Notes under the pieces: model-generated
Told to the model about the DNA's origin: nothing
Database searches by the model: none
The model's input: only the letters and a program-made list of their open reading frames with translations
Source: Macrosoma leucophasiata
Lineage: Eukaryota; Arthropoda; Insecta; Lepidoptera; Hedylidae
DNA length: 64,000 bases
NCBI GenBank assembly: GCA_036365455.1
Contig: JAWQUS010000027.1
Coordinates: forward strand, 21,130,501 to 21,194,500
Direction: 5' to 3'
Shown: positions 23,890 through 35,954 of the stretch, piece after piece
Layout of the letters: every line of letters begins with the position of its first letter
Numbering within the stretch: position 1 is the first letter of the stretch
Made by a program: the position numbers and the translations under genes

Positions 23890-24140
23890 TACTAGCGGCC
23901 CGCCCCGGCTTCGCGCGAGTGCAATGTTACCTACCCTCTCTCATACCTACATCTATATTCTCAGTAACTGAATGTTAACTTATAAATATTGAAATTACTC
24001 CAAACGTAATTTTATCATATACCTATTTTATTAGGATGTAATAATAAAAGCCTCATTTTATTTATGAAATTGCAAGGCAGGGTCATTTACAAATTATGGT
24101 GATAAATAATTTATCATGACGGCTTTGTGGATCATTGGAA
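23890..24140 (+). repeat. LINE-like 3' remnant in the host intron
   Basis: Starts actagcggcccgccccggct then tcgcgc, a common insect LINE-tail signature of RTE type (from memory). Confidence 0.55.
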
Positions 24141-25190
24141 GTGCAACATATATTCAATTTAGTTACACATACTTTTCTACACACATGCTTATTATTATGT
24201 CACTACGCTAGTTGCTTAGACTTAATTTTAACTTAAGCCTTCCAAGCTCATCTTTTTACGCACTATCTCTATTAAGGACGGCTAATAAGCCACCAATTAA
24301 GGTTGGCCGAGTAAAGCAGGATACAACTAGGTTTCGCAATTCACACTTGTCTGAATCAGTTGCGAAACTACTCGATTCATGTCCCCGGTATATGATTTGC
24401 AGAATTTGTTAGAATTTTAGTCACTTTTTGTGGTTGTTTGAATGGGTTGTAATTGTAGCTTTAATACAATTTTTTATAATGTAACTACTGCTTTTTATAA
24501 CTTAACTACCTGAAATATTGATCGGTTTGGGATTAATACTGGTATTAAGTCTTTTTATAGACTTGTAACAACTATATTTTGTTTATTGTACTCTTATCTT
24601 AATCCTACGATTACAAATATGTTGATAAGTAAGCATTTATCTGATTTAAAAATATCAATTATGGTCTTTATAAAATCATATCATAATATTTTATCTTGTT
24701 TGAATTCAGTAGCAACTGTTTTATATTTTAGTTGACGGATTAACGGATAAACCAATTAAAGGCTTAAGCTTGAGTGTACGTATGTAGGTCTTGAACTAGA
24801 ATTATCCATTTCAAGAATGTATCATTGACATACATATATATACGATCACATACTATATAGTATGTTTACAGAAACAAATTTTCAAATAATTCCGTCGTAC
24901 TAATAGCACATACTTTATATGTTATTTTAGTTGATTCAAGGCTTTAATCGTTAGTATTTAACGTTTGTAGACCTAAGTATTTTTAAAGACAAGTTAATCT
25001 GCATGCGAAGGAAATTGCGAAACCTTTAATTTTAGTTTAGGTCGTTTAGTCATTATACATTTTGCTTAAATGTTTAATTGGTGATTATAAATGGTCTCAG
25101 TCTTTATTTATCTTTCAATCCGATTTTGTGTGTTTCAAAGATCTCTGTATCTTTTTATGATTTTAGTTATTTGAGGATCATTATTATCAC

Positions 25191-25502
25191 TGCCTCAGTA
25201 GTGTAGTGGTAGCTGGCCACTACTACTACGCTGGAGGTCCTAGGTTCGATTTCCGGGTCGGGGACTATCAGAGATAACGGTTTAAAAATCCTTTATCTCT
25301 GGTTCTATTAGGATTTTTCCATTTTCTGGAAGTTTCCCAGTGGCCCGGAGTTTGGTAATGTGCCCGGAGATGGCAACAGGTTCGCCACCTGTTACATGGG
25401 CCAAAACGTAACCGGCGAGTCGTGGGTGTTTGCATGTATGCTTGAATGCATGCATTTACCTCTGCCTACCCCTTCGGGGATTACAGGCGTGAAGTCACGT
25501 TT
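25191..25502 (+). repeat. Family-B tRNA-derived SINE in the host intron
   Basis: Head actgcctcagtagtgtagtgg (A box) and ggttcgatttcc (B box). Ends attacaggcgtgaagtcacg and a T run. Antisense to the host transcript. Confidence 0.85.
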
Positions 25503-25628
25503 TTTTTTATTATTATCTTTTTCTTCGTTCTTAAACTGAGTAAAAAATATATATTTATTAAAATTTACGACAGATGTTCTTGGGCACTTTTAGTTTTACC
25601 TATATCGTTTGACGAATTTAGATCCAGA

Positions 25629-25818
25629 TCATAATTTTTTTTTTTTTTTTTTTTTTTATGTAATGGAAGTTGTAAACAAGCATGCAGTTCACATTGATGT
25701 TAAGTGATGACTGCAGCCTATAGACACCCACACAAAGACCAAGGTGAAAATGCAGATGCGTTACCACTCCTGAGGCCTAAGGTCTTATGCCTCTGTGCCG
25801 GAAATTACAGGAAATTAT
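25629..25818 (-). repeat. Family-A repeat, 5'-truncated, in the host intron
   Basis: The tail is a T run of more than 20 bases on the plus strand. The copy stops after gccggaaattacagg. It lies in the same orientation as the host gene. Confidence 0.85.
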
Positions 25819-27109
25819 TATTATTATAATATTTAACTAACAAAGGTATTGTCATTGTTTTAGCTGTAGTCTTAGAAATAACAACCAGCCAGATGAAAAG
25901 AATGACTATAATCTTTTAAAGATCGTCAGATTTATTTAAAAGATTAAAAATATTAACAGCGGGTATAATATATTCATAGCCCAGTTTTTTCTTTGTTATT
26001 CGTTACGTATATTGACACAAAGCTTTTATTACATCTGTATCATCATAATCCATAAATCAAGACACTTCGCATTGAATAAAGCTCACCTCCTAATCAGAAC
26101 AATGGATTATTACACAATGTAGGTTTCTCCTGAGGCGAGCTAGAAACTGGAATCAATATAGGAAGGTAACAAGCCTGTAATATAAGTACTAAATCTTTAG
26201 CACTAGGTAATCTATGCACTAGTTAATTGTGTAATAGGAAATGTGGGTGTGAAATTGGACCCTTACGCGTTACGTGACCAATGGATCAAGTATCGAATGG
26301 ACGGCTTGATTTGTTTCACGCTAGTGGTTCTTTAGCTGCGTGGATTTTGGCGCTGAAAGGGTGTCGTCTTTCAAATTATTGTCTTTGTTTACTTATGATA
26401 TTTTATGTAAGTGAGTATATAGTAAATTTCTCAAATTAATTGTATTCATATAAATTTTTCAATTATTTAATTATTAATTTATCATTACAGTGACTGTTAT
26501 TTAATACTGCAAACTTTACTTATCTACATAAAGGTCAGTGATCAGTTAAATTTTTACCTTAGGAAAAAATAGATTAAGTATAGATATTTAGACACAATAT
26601 TTTTTAAAAGTTACGATTTATTCTTTTTGCGTAGTCTTAATCTTGAAATGCAAATTCTTAATTAGTCTTTAAAATATTTAATCGGAGCTTTAAATTCATA
26701 ATAGTCTTTTTAGAGGACTATGACTTAAGAATGATCTCTGAATTATGCAACTTATTTGTTGTTGACTTGGACCGATTCCATATTAAATTAATCGATTTTA
26801 AATACATAAAAAACATTTATCTCTTATTTTATTATCAGAATTGTAGATTTCTATAATAAATTGTGCAGTTATATATTTTTTTTGTTCTAGTTTGGCAATT
26901 ACAAAAACAAAAATAAGATGCTCTATGAAAAATAGCATCCCTATAAACTTTCCGAAACGCAATATCAATCGAAGTGTGACACTGGAACGACTTCAAAAAA
27001 GTGTAACATCCCGTTGGTAGCGCAACCGAAAAATAACACTTCACTTGTCGGGATCACAAACACTTTTTTGAAGTCACTTCACTGCACAAACACTTAACAC
27101 TTCACTCAC

Positions 27110-27121
27110 CGTCGTTCTCAT
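27110..27121 (-). CDS. Exon 1 coding part (MRTT) of the PYPV-repeat protein gene
   Basis: Reading the minus strand, ATG AGA ACG ACG is followed at once by a GTGAGTGAA splice donor (27109 downward). Exon 2 begins in the same phase with ATC TGC CTA, so the joined protein starts MRTTICLVFLLVAAAAAS, a textbook signal peptide. A first exon holding only a few codons of the signal peptide is common in insect cuticle-type genes. The donor, phase, TATA box and initiator are all consistent. The pairing over 7.3 kb is an inference that no transcript has confirmed. Confidence 0.75.
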
Positions 27122-27155
27122 ATTGCCTCTTGTACGTTGGTGCCGGGATTCCGAC

Positions 27156-27190
27156 TGGATGCAGAGCGATCAGTGTGTTGTGTTTTTATA
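27156..27190 (-). promoter_or_regulatory. TATA box and initiator of the PYPV-repeat gene
   Basis: The minus strand carries CCTATAAAAAC (TATA at 27190-27183). An initiator-like TCCAGTC lies about 34 nt downstream, with A at 27156, which gives a 5' UTR of about 35 nt before the ATG at 27121. Spacing and motifs fit an arthropod TATA/Inr core promoter. Confidence 0.7.
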
Positions 27191-28002
27191 GGTGGTTGTT
27201 TAAAACACTTTCGCCGCCCCCCTAAGTACTGGAATACGTCGACTTTGCGTCGAGTCCTTCGTGTTTGCTTGACCGTCACGCGGGAGGTACGGTGTGTGCG
27301 TCATTTGAAATATTTTCTTAATTCAGAGCCAGTTTTCGGCCAGTGCGTTTTTTAATTGGACCCAAATTTAATAACATCTAAAGTGACAATAAGCCAATTG
27401 ATTAATCAATTTAATAGAACAATGATAAGTCATTGTTTATCAACAGTAAACAATAAATCCATGTAATTAGTTTGGAATAAATTATCGTGTTTGTGCTTTT
27501 CCTCAATTGCATGGGATTACATAACGATAAGCAAGTTGCATTTGTATGTCATTTAAATATATTTAATTTACTCAAAATTGAGTAATTTGGTTGTAAAGTG
27601 GTAGTTATTGACAAATACATAGCGAAACGTGAGTTTTTGAATACGTTTGTCAATTTTTATTAGTGTATCAAACACAGCACAAATATGTATGGACAGATCA
27701 ATCAAAAACATATTTTGATTTTTTTTTTATCACGACAGCCATATTTGGCTTCAATTTAGACTCAAATCAGACTAAGCCTATATGAGATTATTAGGTACGA
27801 AAGATTCCATAGTAGTCATGTTTACATTGCATTATAAAAAATACTGTCGCCTTTTCCACGATTATCATTTGAAAAGTCGCAAATATATTCTTTAACCATT
27901 CATATTCAGTTCAAATCAAACAAAAAAATAGTCGGAATAATTTTAAATATTGTATTTTTGTTTCAACGCGTAGCATACAGCCAATTAAATAAATTAGGAT
28001 CC
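27191..28002. other. Upstream region of the host gene
   Basis: The first 150 bp or so are less AT-rich (cgccgcccccctaagtact, gaccgtcacgcgggaggt) and may be proximal promoter. The rest is AT-rich and unique. Confidence 0.4.
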
Positions 28003-28010
28003 ATTTAAAG

Positions 28011-28336
28011 CAGAGGTTCCCAAACTATTTTTTCTTGTAGACCCTTTACAATTTTTTCTGGTTTCTGTAGACCCCCGTCCTTGCTACATTTATATCACAT
28101 TCCCATATTTCCAATTTTTATTCACGCCTACGGATTCCATAGTCTCCCATGGACCTCTTTGGGAATCACTGGTATGATGTAAGTAAATTGGTACTATCAG
28201 TGTATGTGTTGAGATCCATTATCGTGGACCCCCATTTTCATTTCATGGACCCCCAATTTTTTTTTCGCTGACGCAGACCCCTTTTACGTTGTCATAGACC
28301 CCCAGGGGTCGATATAGACCACTTTGGGAATCACTG
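28011..28336. mobile_element. hAT-like MITE (CAGNGRTTCCCAAA type), 326 bp
   Basis: Ends cagaggttcccaaact and ctttgggaatcactg, flanked by 8-mers atttaaag (28003-28010) and atttagag (28337-28344). A second copy of the terminal motif lies at about 28151-28171, so the interior looks composite. Confidence 0.8.
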
Positions 28337-28344
28337 ATTTAGAG

Positions 28345-30364
28345 TATACCGGGTATACCTGCCTCGCTTTGCTTTTTCTAGAACAGCAGAAAGTTAAAAC
28401 AAAAATAACAACACAAAAAATCAATAAAAAAAAATATGAATAAATAGCAAGTAGAACATGATAGCAAGTGAAGAATCACGGGATATTATTGCTGTATGTT
28501 AATGTATCTAGCTAGTCCATAAAAATTGTTAAGGCTTCTTCTACTCGTATTTTAGTAGGTAGGTACATCATTGCATATACACTGTGATAATTGTGTCTGA
28601 AATTTAGACTTAATTACACAATATTACTTTCTTTTTCTTATTACCTAAATACAAAGAAATAACCCAAATTTCTTATCTTTGACAACGCACAAAAATGAGA
28701 CCAGAGACCACCCAGAAATGAGTCTAGATCAGTAGTATCAGTAGTAGAAAAAAAATGAAGGTAATGAACTCAAATTTTTATTAAATTAAAAATTCCATCT
28801 CTTTCGGCTCTAACGTGTGAAAATATTTAAACGCCGCTTGAACTTGACATCAATTTTAAATTAATTTTATGGTTTCGACATGCAACTTCATTTTAATGTT
28901 ATAAAAATCATTTTCGTTGTTTTACCTTACAACTCGAGGTAGGCCAGAATATAATAAATAATTTAGCCGTTAGAAGCGTATTTTTAATATATAATTAATT
29001 AATGTGAAGCTAACTTTGTTTTATTCAAATGTTAACTTGAATCCTTTAGATGTATAATTCATAATGTATTGTATGTTTTATGTGATTCATTATAGATTTG
29101 TCAATAGTGTGCCTATTTTGGGAATAATTCTTTGGGCATTTATATTAATTATGTCGATTTGATTATACGTGACAATAAATAAATGTGAGTGGTTCATACA
29201 TAATCTATTATACATAATAATTAAGTAGGTATAAATAAAATGTAGGTAAAAAATAATGGTTGAAAAACGAAAAAACTATGTATGTAAATCATACAAACAG
29301 ATCATCAAATGAGCTTTTAATGCATTATTCTGGATAAGCAAACTTAGGTATATACCCGTGTATTTAGAAAAAAGATAATAATTCTCAGTCTAAGTTTATC
29401 ACGATCCAGATTACCTATTTGTAAATTTTAAAACAATAAGCAATTATCATTCGCGTTTCATCTCCATGGTAACCTATTTTGGGATCAATACTTAACACTG
29501 TCAAATCTTAAAAACTCTTTTTAATTAATTAAAAATGTTTTTAAGCATAAACTTAGGTAAGCATAAACTTTAGTACTTTCATGCATAGGTAACTTAACAG
29601 TCATTTTACCATAACATATTCATATCATAACATTTGTTTAAAAGACACATTTGGCATTAAAACTATTCAAGAACATACACATTTGTTATGTAACTAACAT
29701 AATGACGTCACGACATTTCAAAATGGGAAAAATCATTTTTATAATTTATAATAACTAAATATAAATTCCAGTGTAGATTGAAAAATGATCAAAATCCGTT
29801 TTATATCTATTTTAATGTTAAAACAGATAACTAAACAGGACCATAAAATGTTATAATGAAATAAAATTTAACTTAGAATAGAATGAAATGCCAATATAAT
29901 TTATGAGGATATACTATGACGTCATATGTTGGTGTTCTTGACCCCAAGACACACAGTGAGTGACAGTGCTCCAATTTTAAAAACTGTGCCATCTTAATTT
30001 CAACTTTTAGTGTAGAGCTGTCTTTATTTTTCTTTAAAGGTTTTATAAAAGAAATACGCGTATTATAATAATCAAATTAGGTTCAGTAGTTTGTTTGTAA
30101 TTTTTGAAATTGACATAGAATGAAGAGCGCGACATGCTTCCGTCTACCGCCTAAGAGACTTGGCGTATAAACACATTTCGAATGCGTTGAAGTCTAATAA
30201 AATGAATTGTAAAAAAAAAGTTACGGACGACTTGAGAACCTCTTTCTTTTTTTTGAAATCGGTTAAAAACAATAATGTTTGGTTTTAAAAATAGGTACAT
30301 AGACACGTAATACATTTATTGGTGGACGTAGCTTGAATTTATTGTATCTATAATAATTATATAG
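28345..30364. other. AT-rich unique region
   Basis: No gene recognised. About 30222-30270 repeats the short insect motif also seen at 980-1037 (gaacctctttctttttt). Confidence 0.4.
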
Positions 30365-30436
30365 TATAGATGTCTTTAAGGTGCAATATTCACTTACCAT
30401 CAATGGGAAGTGTATGCTTTTTGCCACTACATTAGC
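30365..30436 (+). repeat. Family-A tail fragment
   Basis: cacttaccatcaatgggaag then tgtatgctttttgccac. Confidence 0.55.
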
Positions 30437-31480
30437 ATTAAAAATTGTAGAGTTTATATAAATAGGTTTCACAACAAATACAGATGGATTTAACTTTTAT
30501 AAGTGATCGTCTAATGGTCGAAAATCGACCGACATACATGAAATGACATAACAACGACATAATTTATGGTGTGTTAATTGCGTGGAGTATGTAATGATAT
30601 TTCACCGACATAACGTATTTTTTTTTGGCATTACTTTTTTTAAAACTGGAATTCTGCTGTTTTTCTCTATAAACACAACTAACTTTTAACCGCGGCGTCA
30701 CTGACATTAAAGCCATATTCATTCCTTCGGTTTTTTTTATTTCAATAAAAAAATTCTATGTTACTTATTATAGCTCCAAAAATATGTGTACAAAGTTTCA
30801 TGATGATCGGTCAAGTAGTTTTTGCGTAACAAACACATCCACGTGATAGTCGTTAAAAGGGACAAAAATATTTTCCTTCACGTATATTAAAATGATTTTA
30901 AAACACAGTAATATGAACACGTCTTTATCCGTATTCAAGCAAATCAGATTCGCGGATTATACAAGTATACGTAATTTGTTAATTTTAACATATTTATGCG
31001 AAAATATGGACTATTTGATTTTATTCGTTTCAAACTACTGTGATATATATCACTTTTGACATACTTAATAAGTCGTATCTAATTATATGTTTTTTTTTGC
31101 GAATTTCAACCTTTATAAATTATGGGTTTGGTCTGATAATACCCTATTATATTTATATTGTAACATTTAATTTAATACTATTGATTTTTTAAATAGGCAG
31201 TCACGAAAAATATGCGCGTTTAAGAAAACGTAGATAAGGTTAAATTAAAAGCTAAACCAAATTCTTATACCTACATATAGCAATAGATATTCAGTCAAAA
31301 CAAACGAATTATTCAAATTTGGCGTAGCTTTTATAAGCCTGATAAAGTTCTTATACATTTTACTTTTAACAATTTTGGAAATAAATCCGGGTGGTCAATT
31401 GTCACCCAAGTATTTTCTTATATAAATTCTATACGTAAAGAAAAGTTACACATACACATTCAAATATATATATATATATA
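30437..31480. other. AT-rich region with a LINE-like remnant
   Basis: About 30715-30850 has the LINE-tail pattern caaagtttcatgatgatcgg then tcaagtagtttttgcg. Otherwise unique. Confidence 0.4.
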
Positions 31481-31481
31481 T

Positions 31482-31672
31482 TAGCTGTTGCCCGCAGCTT
31501 CGCCCGCGTGGATGTCGTTTTATAAATAACTAAGTACCCTATGTTCTTTCTCAAAGTCAGCTCTATCGCTGTACCTACTAAATTTCATTAAAATCGTCTA
31601 AATCAGTCGTTTTGATGTGAAATGGTGACAGAGAGTCAGACAGACAGAGTAATATTTATAATATTAGTAGAG
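31482..31672 (+). repeat. LINE 3' end, RTE-like
   Basis: Starts agctgttgcccgcagcttcg then cccgcgtgg and ends tttataatattagtag, the typical insect RTE-type tail layout (from memory). Preceded by a short TA run. Confidence 0.65.
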
Positions 31673-31689
31673 AAGTAGGGATTGTTAAA

Positions 31690-31737
31690 AGTGAACTCAT
31701 GTGTGAAATTAATATGAATTTCACACATGAGTTCACT
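31690..31737. repeat. 21-bp-arm palindrome at a family-A junction
   Basis: Arms 31690-31710 and 31717-31737 are exact reverse complements (agtgaactcatgtgtgaaat and one more base). The right arm abuts the truncated family-A copy. Confidence 0.9.
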
Positions 31738-31955
31738 AATTGCCGCTAAATAGTAGTGTTCAGCACTATCGTGTTCCAGTCAGGTGGATTACCACCCTGT
31801 CATTGTCGGCACAGAGGCATAACAGCTTAAGCCTCAGAAGTGGTAACACAACTGCATTCTGACCTCTGGTCTTTGTGTGAGTGTCTGTAGGCTGCAGTCA
31901 TCACTTAACATCAATTTGAACTACATGCTAGTTTGCCACTTTCATTACATAAAAA
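31738..31955 (+). repeat. Family-A repeat, 5'-truncated
   Basis: From aattgccgctaaatagtag to the poly-A-like end. Confidence 0.8.
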
Positions 31956-32092
31956 AATAACGTTATATGTCCATGTTTGAATTCAAACAGAAGAATAGAC
32001 ACACTAGCAATCTTGTATTCTGTTTTTTTTCCTATAAAACTTAACTGGCTAATCGTGGGTGTTAAGATTGAATGTAATAGGTATTTCCTAAA

Positions 32093-32408
32093 CGTAACTA
32101 CACGAATGTAATCCCCGAAGGGGTAGGCAGAGGTAAATGCATGCATTCAAGCATACATGCAAACACCCACGACTCGCCGATTACGTTTTTGGCCCACGTA
32201 ACAGTTGGCGAACCTGTTGCCATCTCCGGGCACATTACCAAACTCCGAGGTACTGGGAAACTTCCAGAAAATGGAAAAATCCCAATAGATAAAGAGATGA
32301 AGGATTTTAAATCGTTAACCCTGATAGCCCCCGACGCGGGAATCGAGCCCAGGACCTCCAGCGTAATAGTGTGTAGTAGTGGCCTACTACCACTACGCCA
32401 CTGAGGCA
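32093..32408 (-). repeat. Family-B tRNA-derived SINE
   Basis: Full order: the tail taatccccgaaggggtaggc is at the left and the head gcctactaccactacgcc then actgaggcag at the right. Confidence 0.85.
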
Positions 32409-33713
32409 GCAAAGCACTGAGATATTTCGTACTTCGTAATAATTCATAAAGATTATAAAATGAAAGTCAATTTAAATAAATTATGAAAGCAAAACAAGAT
32501 TACACCTAATTATAAGGACGGTAAAGCAATAACAAATAATTACGAGATATGATCTCGGAAATGAGGTTAAGTTCCCAGCATGAGTGTCAAGGACGAATGT
32601 CTTTTGATTTCTTTTTGTAACAACGACACGTTACGTTAAATTACGGCTTAAACGTTTTAATTGATGATTAGTACTCGTATTTGTTATGAATATGAAGCTC
32701 TCACGTCTCAAATTAGGTAAACGTCAGTCACCTTTCAAATCAATTTAATTTTTCTCCGAGAACTCTTAATTTTTCTAGAAATCCTTTTTTGATTTAAAAT
32801 TATGATTATTAATGTCTATTACAGTTTGTAAATAATTAGAACTGACGATTTCTGTGTTGTTACTTTTGTATTCCTACCATTACATTAAAAAATAAAAAGA
32901 AAAACATTAAAAAAAAATTTTTTTTCAATCGTTTTAGACGGTTTTGTTTGAGGCCTTACGACGACTCCGCTTTGTAACTCTTATACCTACTTTATTAACT
33001 TATTTGTAACTCTTTTGTGAAATTAATTTCAAGTTTGTCATATCAAAAATCGAGTCAATTAATATTTAAACCACTTACCGCTATCACACAAACCCTTAAA
33101 CTAATTTAAACTGCGTTTTAACTGGTTTTATTATTATAAAAAACATTTCAACGTAACATCGAAATTTTAAACGACAGTTTCACAACGCTGTTGAGTAAAT
33201 GAATAAGTTTGAGCCTTATTTGGGCTTTTATGTTGCAGAAATAAGATGATACCAAGTTACATCTAAATGGTGTGGATTAACACGGTAACATATTTTTGAC
33301 TGATTTCAAAGAAACAGCAGATTATCAATTTGTTGAAATCTTTGAAGGGTTCCTTAAAAGGAAAGACGTAATCCTATTAGAATCATTCATATGTCTACCT
33401 GTCTGTGTGTTATATCCAATTTTTTATAAAACTACTGTCCTGATTGAGTTGGAATACGATCATTTTTTTATACAGACGTTATCCGAATATAAGTTAATTT
33501 TCAAAATTAACGGAACTTTTGAATTCTTTTAAGATATAAATTAGAAAATAGTAAAAAATAATTACTGCAATTTGGTGCTTCATTTTTTAGATTGTGAACT
33601 CTATTGAAGTTTTTTAACCCTTTCCCGGACAGAATACGAGACGTAATAACAGTTTTATTATTATAACGTCTATAGTGTTACTGTCGTGATAAAGTATCAA
33701 TACCTACTGTTAA
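32409..33713. other. AT-rich unique region
   Basis: An open frame at 33296-33532 has no recognisable domain. No repeat recognised. Confidence 0.35.
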
Positions 33714-33842
33714 TAGGCCTCAGGAGTAGTAACGCATCTGGATTTTGACCTTGGTCTTAGTGTGGGTGTCTATAGGCTGCAAGATCACTTAACATCAATG
33801 TGAATTGCATGCTTGTTTTCCACTTCCATTACATAAAAAAAA
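33714..33842 (+). repeat. Family-A repeat, 5'-truncated
   Basis: From aggcctcaggagtagtaacg to the poly-A-like end. Confidence 0.8.
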
Positions 33843-34730
33843 ACTGCGTCAAGGGGATTTATTCGTATGCTTGAATGCATGCATCTTGAAGTATCCAAAA
33901 ATAGACATCGTTATCACAAACAACATCAAAATCCTCAGCAGATCAGTGAAAAATATAAAATCTTGACGTAATATTAACCTTATGCGATCCTCTCCGATAA
34001 ATGACGTATCAATTCGTCACAATCAGACGCTTACTTAACAATAATCACGTGTCTTTTGTGAAATAAAGGCACAAAACAACAAAATGAAATGTTGACAAAT
34101 CAATAAAACATTCGTCGCTTTGACCAAATTTCGTTTGGATTCCGAACATATTTCAAAACCTGTATGTTTATTTAATCCTTGATGGAAGTTGTTAATCGTT
34201 GGGTGAATGAACGCATCTTTCAAATCAAATAAGTTTGAACGATTTCAACATACAAAATTCTGTGTAATCTGTAACATTAAAAAAAAATGTATAAATGTAG
34301 GTAGGTATGTTTTACACTTTTCGTTTAAAACTGACGGCAAAAATACGGTTAAACAATTGCCGGTTTTTATTTTAAGAATTCTATTACTGAAACACCATTT
34401 TCGATTAGATTACCCCAATAAAATAAAATTGAAAATTATATTTAATTCAAATATCATGCGCAATTTCATTTTATTTCCTTGTTTTCGAAATGGCGCGAAT
34501 ACTTATAATAGGCATGAGGATGTTAAAAAAATCAATTGAAGGACAAATAAATGACGGATTTATGAGATGGAAACCGTTTTCGTATTTGTTCTAATTCTTG
34601 CAATTAGGGCACATTGTTTTGTCTGTTTGAGCTTTTCGCCTAAGGGTGTCAAAATCGAAAGTTGAGCAATTTTCTTTCTATTGAAAGGATTTTTTTTCTA
34701 TTGAAGAGAATTATTTCACTAGCTGACTCA
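33843..34730. other. AT-rich unique region
   Basis: No gene recognised. Open frames (for example 34207-34539) are low-complexity Lys/Ile/Phe-rich and unsupported. Confidence 0.35.
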
Positions 34731-34965
34731 GTCAACCGAACAATGGCGCTCAAACCACTCAAATGGGGCGGTAGTAAGTGCAAAAACGCAAGATGGGCAG
34801 CAGCATCCTGCAATAAAACTACTGCCTCTGCGATCGTCAATCCGCATGCCAAGCGTGGCGATTATGGCATTTCCCCCTCCCCTTATAGGGGGGCTTTGGT
34901 CCAGCAGATGACATCTTTCGGCTAAAAAGATGATTATGATGAAAAACAGGTTCGGAGGAGTAATG
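34731..34965 (+). repeat. Probable LINE 3' tail
   Basis: Ends gctttggtccagcagatgac, then tttcggctaaaaagatgatt, the layout of the GTCCAGCAGTGGAC...GATGATGATG tails common in Lepidoptera. Confidence 0.55.
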
Positions 34966-35605
34966 TGATTATTTATTTTTGTTTTCGACGAAGATAAGTC
35001 TTTAACCTTCATTGCGTCCCTTTAAATGTTTAAATAATAATATGATAATTAATTGCTTTTATAAAATTGTAATTATTTCATGTAATTCCTTATCAATTAA
35101 ATTAAATATACATTTGAATAAATTAAACAATAATTGTATTAAAAACATACATGATTAGCAATAATTTTTATGGCATATTAAAACAAGGTTTAAACCAATT
35201 TATACTACGTAAAGGTTATTTTTGTGCAATGTTTTTACAACTTTTTTGGCAATTACCTTCTTTTGTGATAAGCTGACACCACAGTTGAATTATGTAGACT
35301 GTAGAGCATCTAGAAAATAGAGGTCATTGTTTTTCATTTTCCTTTTGAATATCAAAATTTGTTGTAATTTTATTACAACGTATATCTATATTTAAAAATG
35401 AATCACTAAATGTGTTGCTAAGCGCAAAACTCAATAACGGCTGGACCAATTTTGCTATAATAATTTTTCTGTTGTATTTGTAATTGTCCGCAGAAGGTTT
35501 GTATCATAGAACAAAAAACACATAGCAGCGCGGAAAATTAGGAATTTTGAGAATAATTAATTAACCATACTAAATTTTCCAATGTAAACCTTATATCCCT
35601 TTACT
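34966..35605. other. AT-rich unique region
   Basis: Nothing gene-like recognised. Confidence 0.35.
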
Positions 35606-35613
35606 GGTCAGTC

Positions 35614-35946
35614 GCAGTGCCGGATTAGCCATATAGCAGGAGTAGCAAATGCTACGGGCCCCGCGCCATGGGGGCCCCGTGCCTGTGTCCAAAAAAAAAC
35701 ACAAATATGTAATACACCTTAGCTATTCTCAAAGGGAGCGTTGACCATTAATTATAAAGGTACCTATATTATTATGTTGCAAGTTGGCAATACCACAATA
35801 CTTACAGGGGGAATCCCCTAAATTTGTTTTCGATTCCTTTTCGTAATGTTGTTTTATTTACATCCTAAATTTCAGTAGGCAATGTAACTCTAGGGCCCCA
35901 TGGTCACATTTGCTACGGGCCCCGCACCGGCTTTATCCGGCACGGC
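35614..35946. mobile_element. hAT-like MITE with a perfect 8 bp target duplication
   Basis: Terminal inverted repeats gcagtgccgga / tccggcacggc, flanked by ggtcagtc at 35606-35613 and 35947-35954. Subterminal ctacgggccccgc occurs near both ends, but in direct orientation. Confidence 0.85.
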
Positions 35947-35954
35947 GGTCAGTC

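Larger units (their letters stand above)
19810..27109 (-). other. 7.3 kb phase-0 intron of the PYPV-repeat gene
   Basis: The donor is GTGAGT at 27109 and the acceptor TTTATTTCACAG ends at 19810. The intron is AT-rich and mostly unique. Recognisable inserts are a LINE-like remnant (23890-24140), one tRNA-derived SINE (25191-25502) and one truncated family-A repeat (25629-25818). No other exon or long reading frame was recognised. Long first introns of such genes often hold regulatory sequence, but no specific enhancer can be shown here. Confidence 0.7.

Noticed and set aside
32098..32412. Opposed frames of 87-104 codons
   Set aside because: They are readings through a family-B SINE. The same frames appear in other B copies (25446, 50134, 54135).
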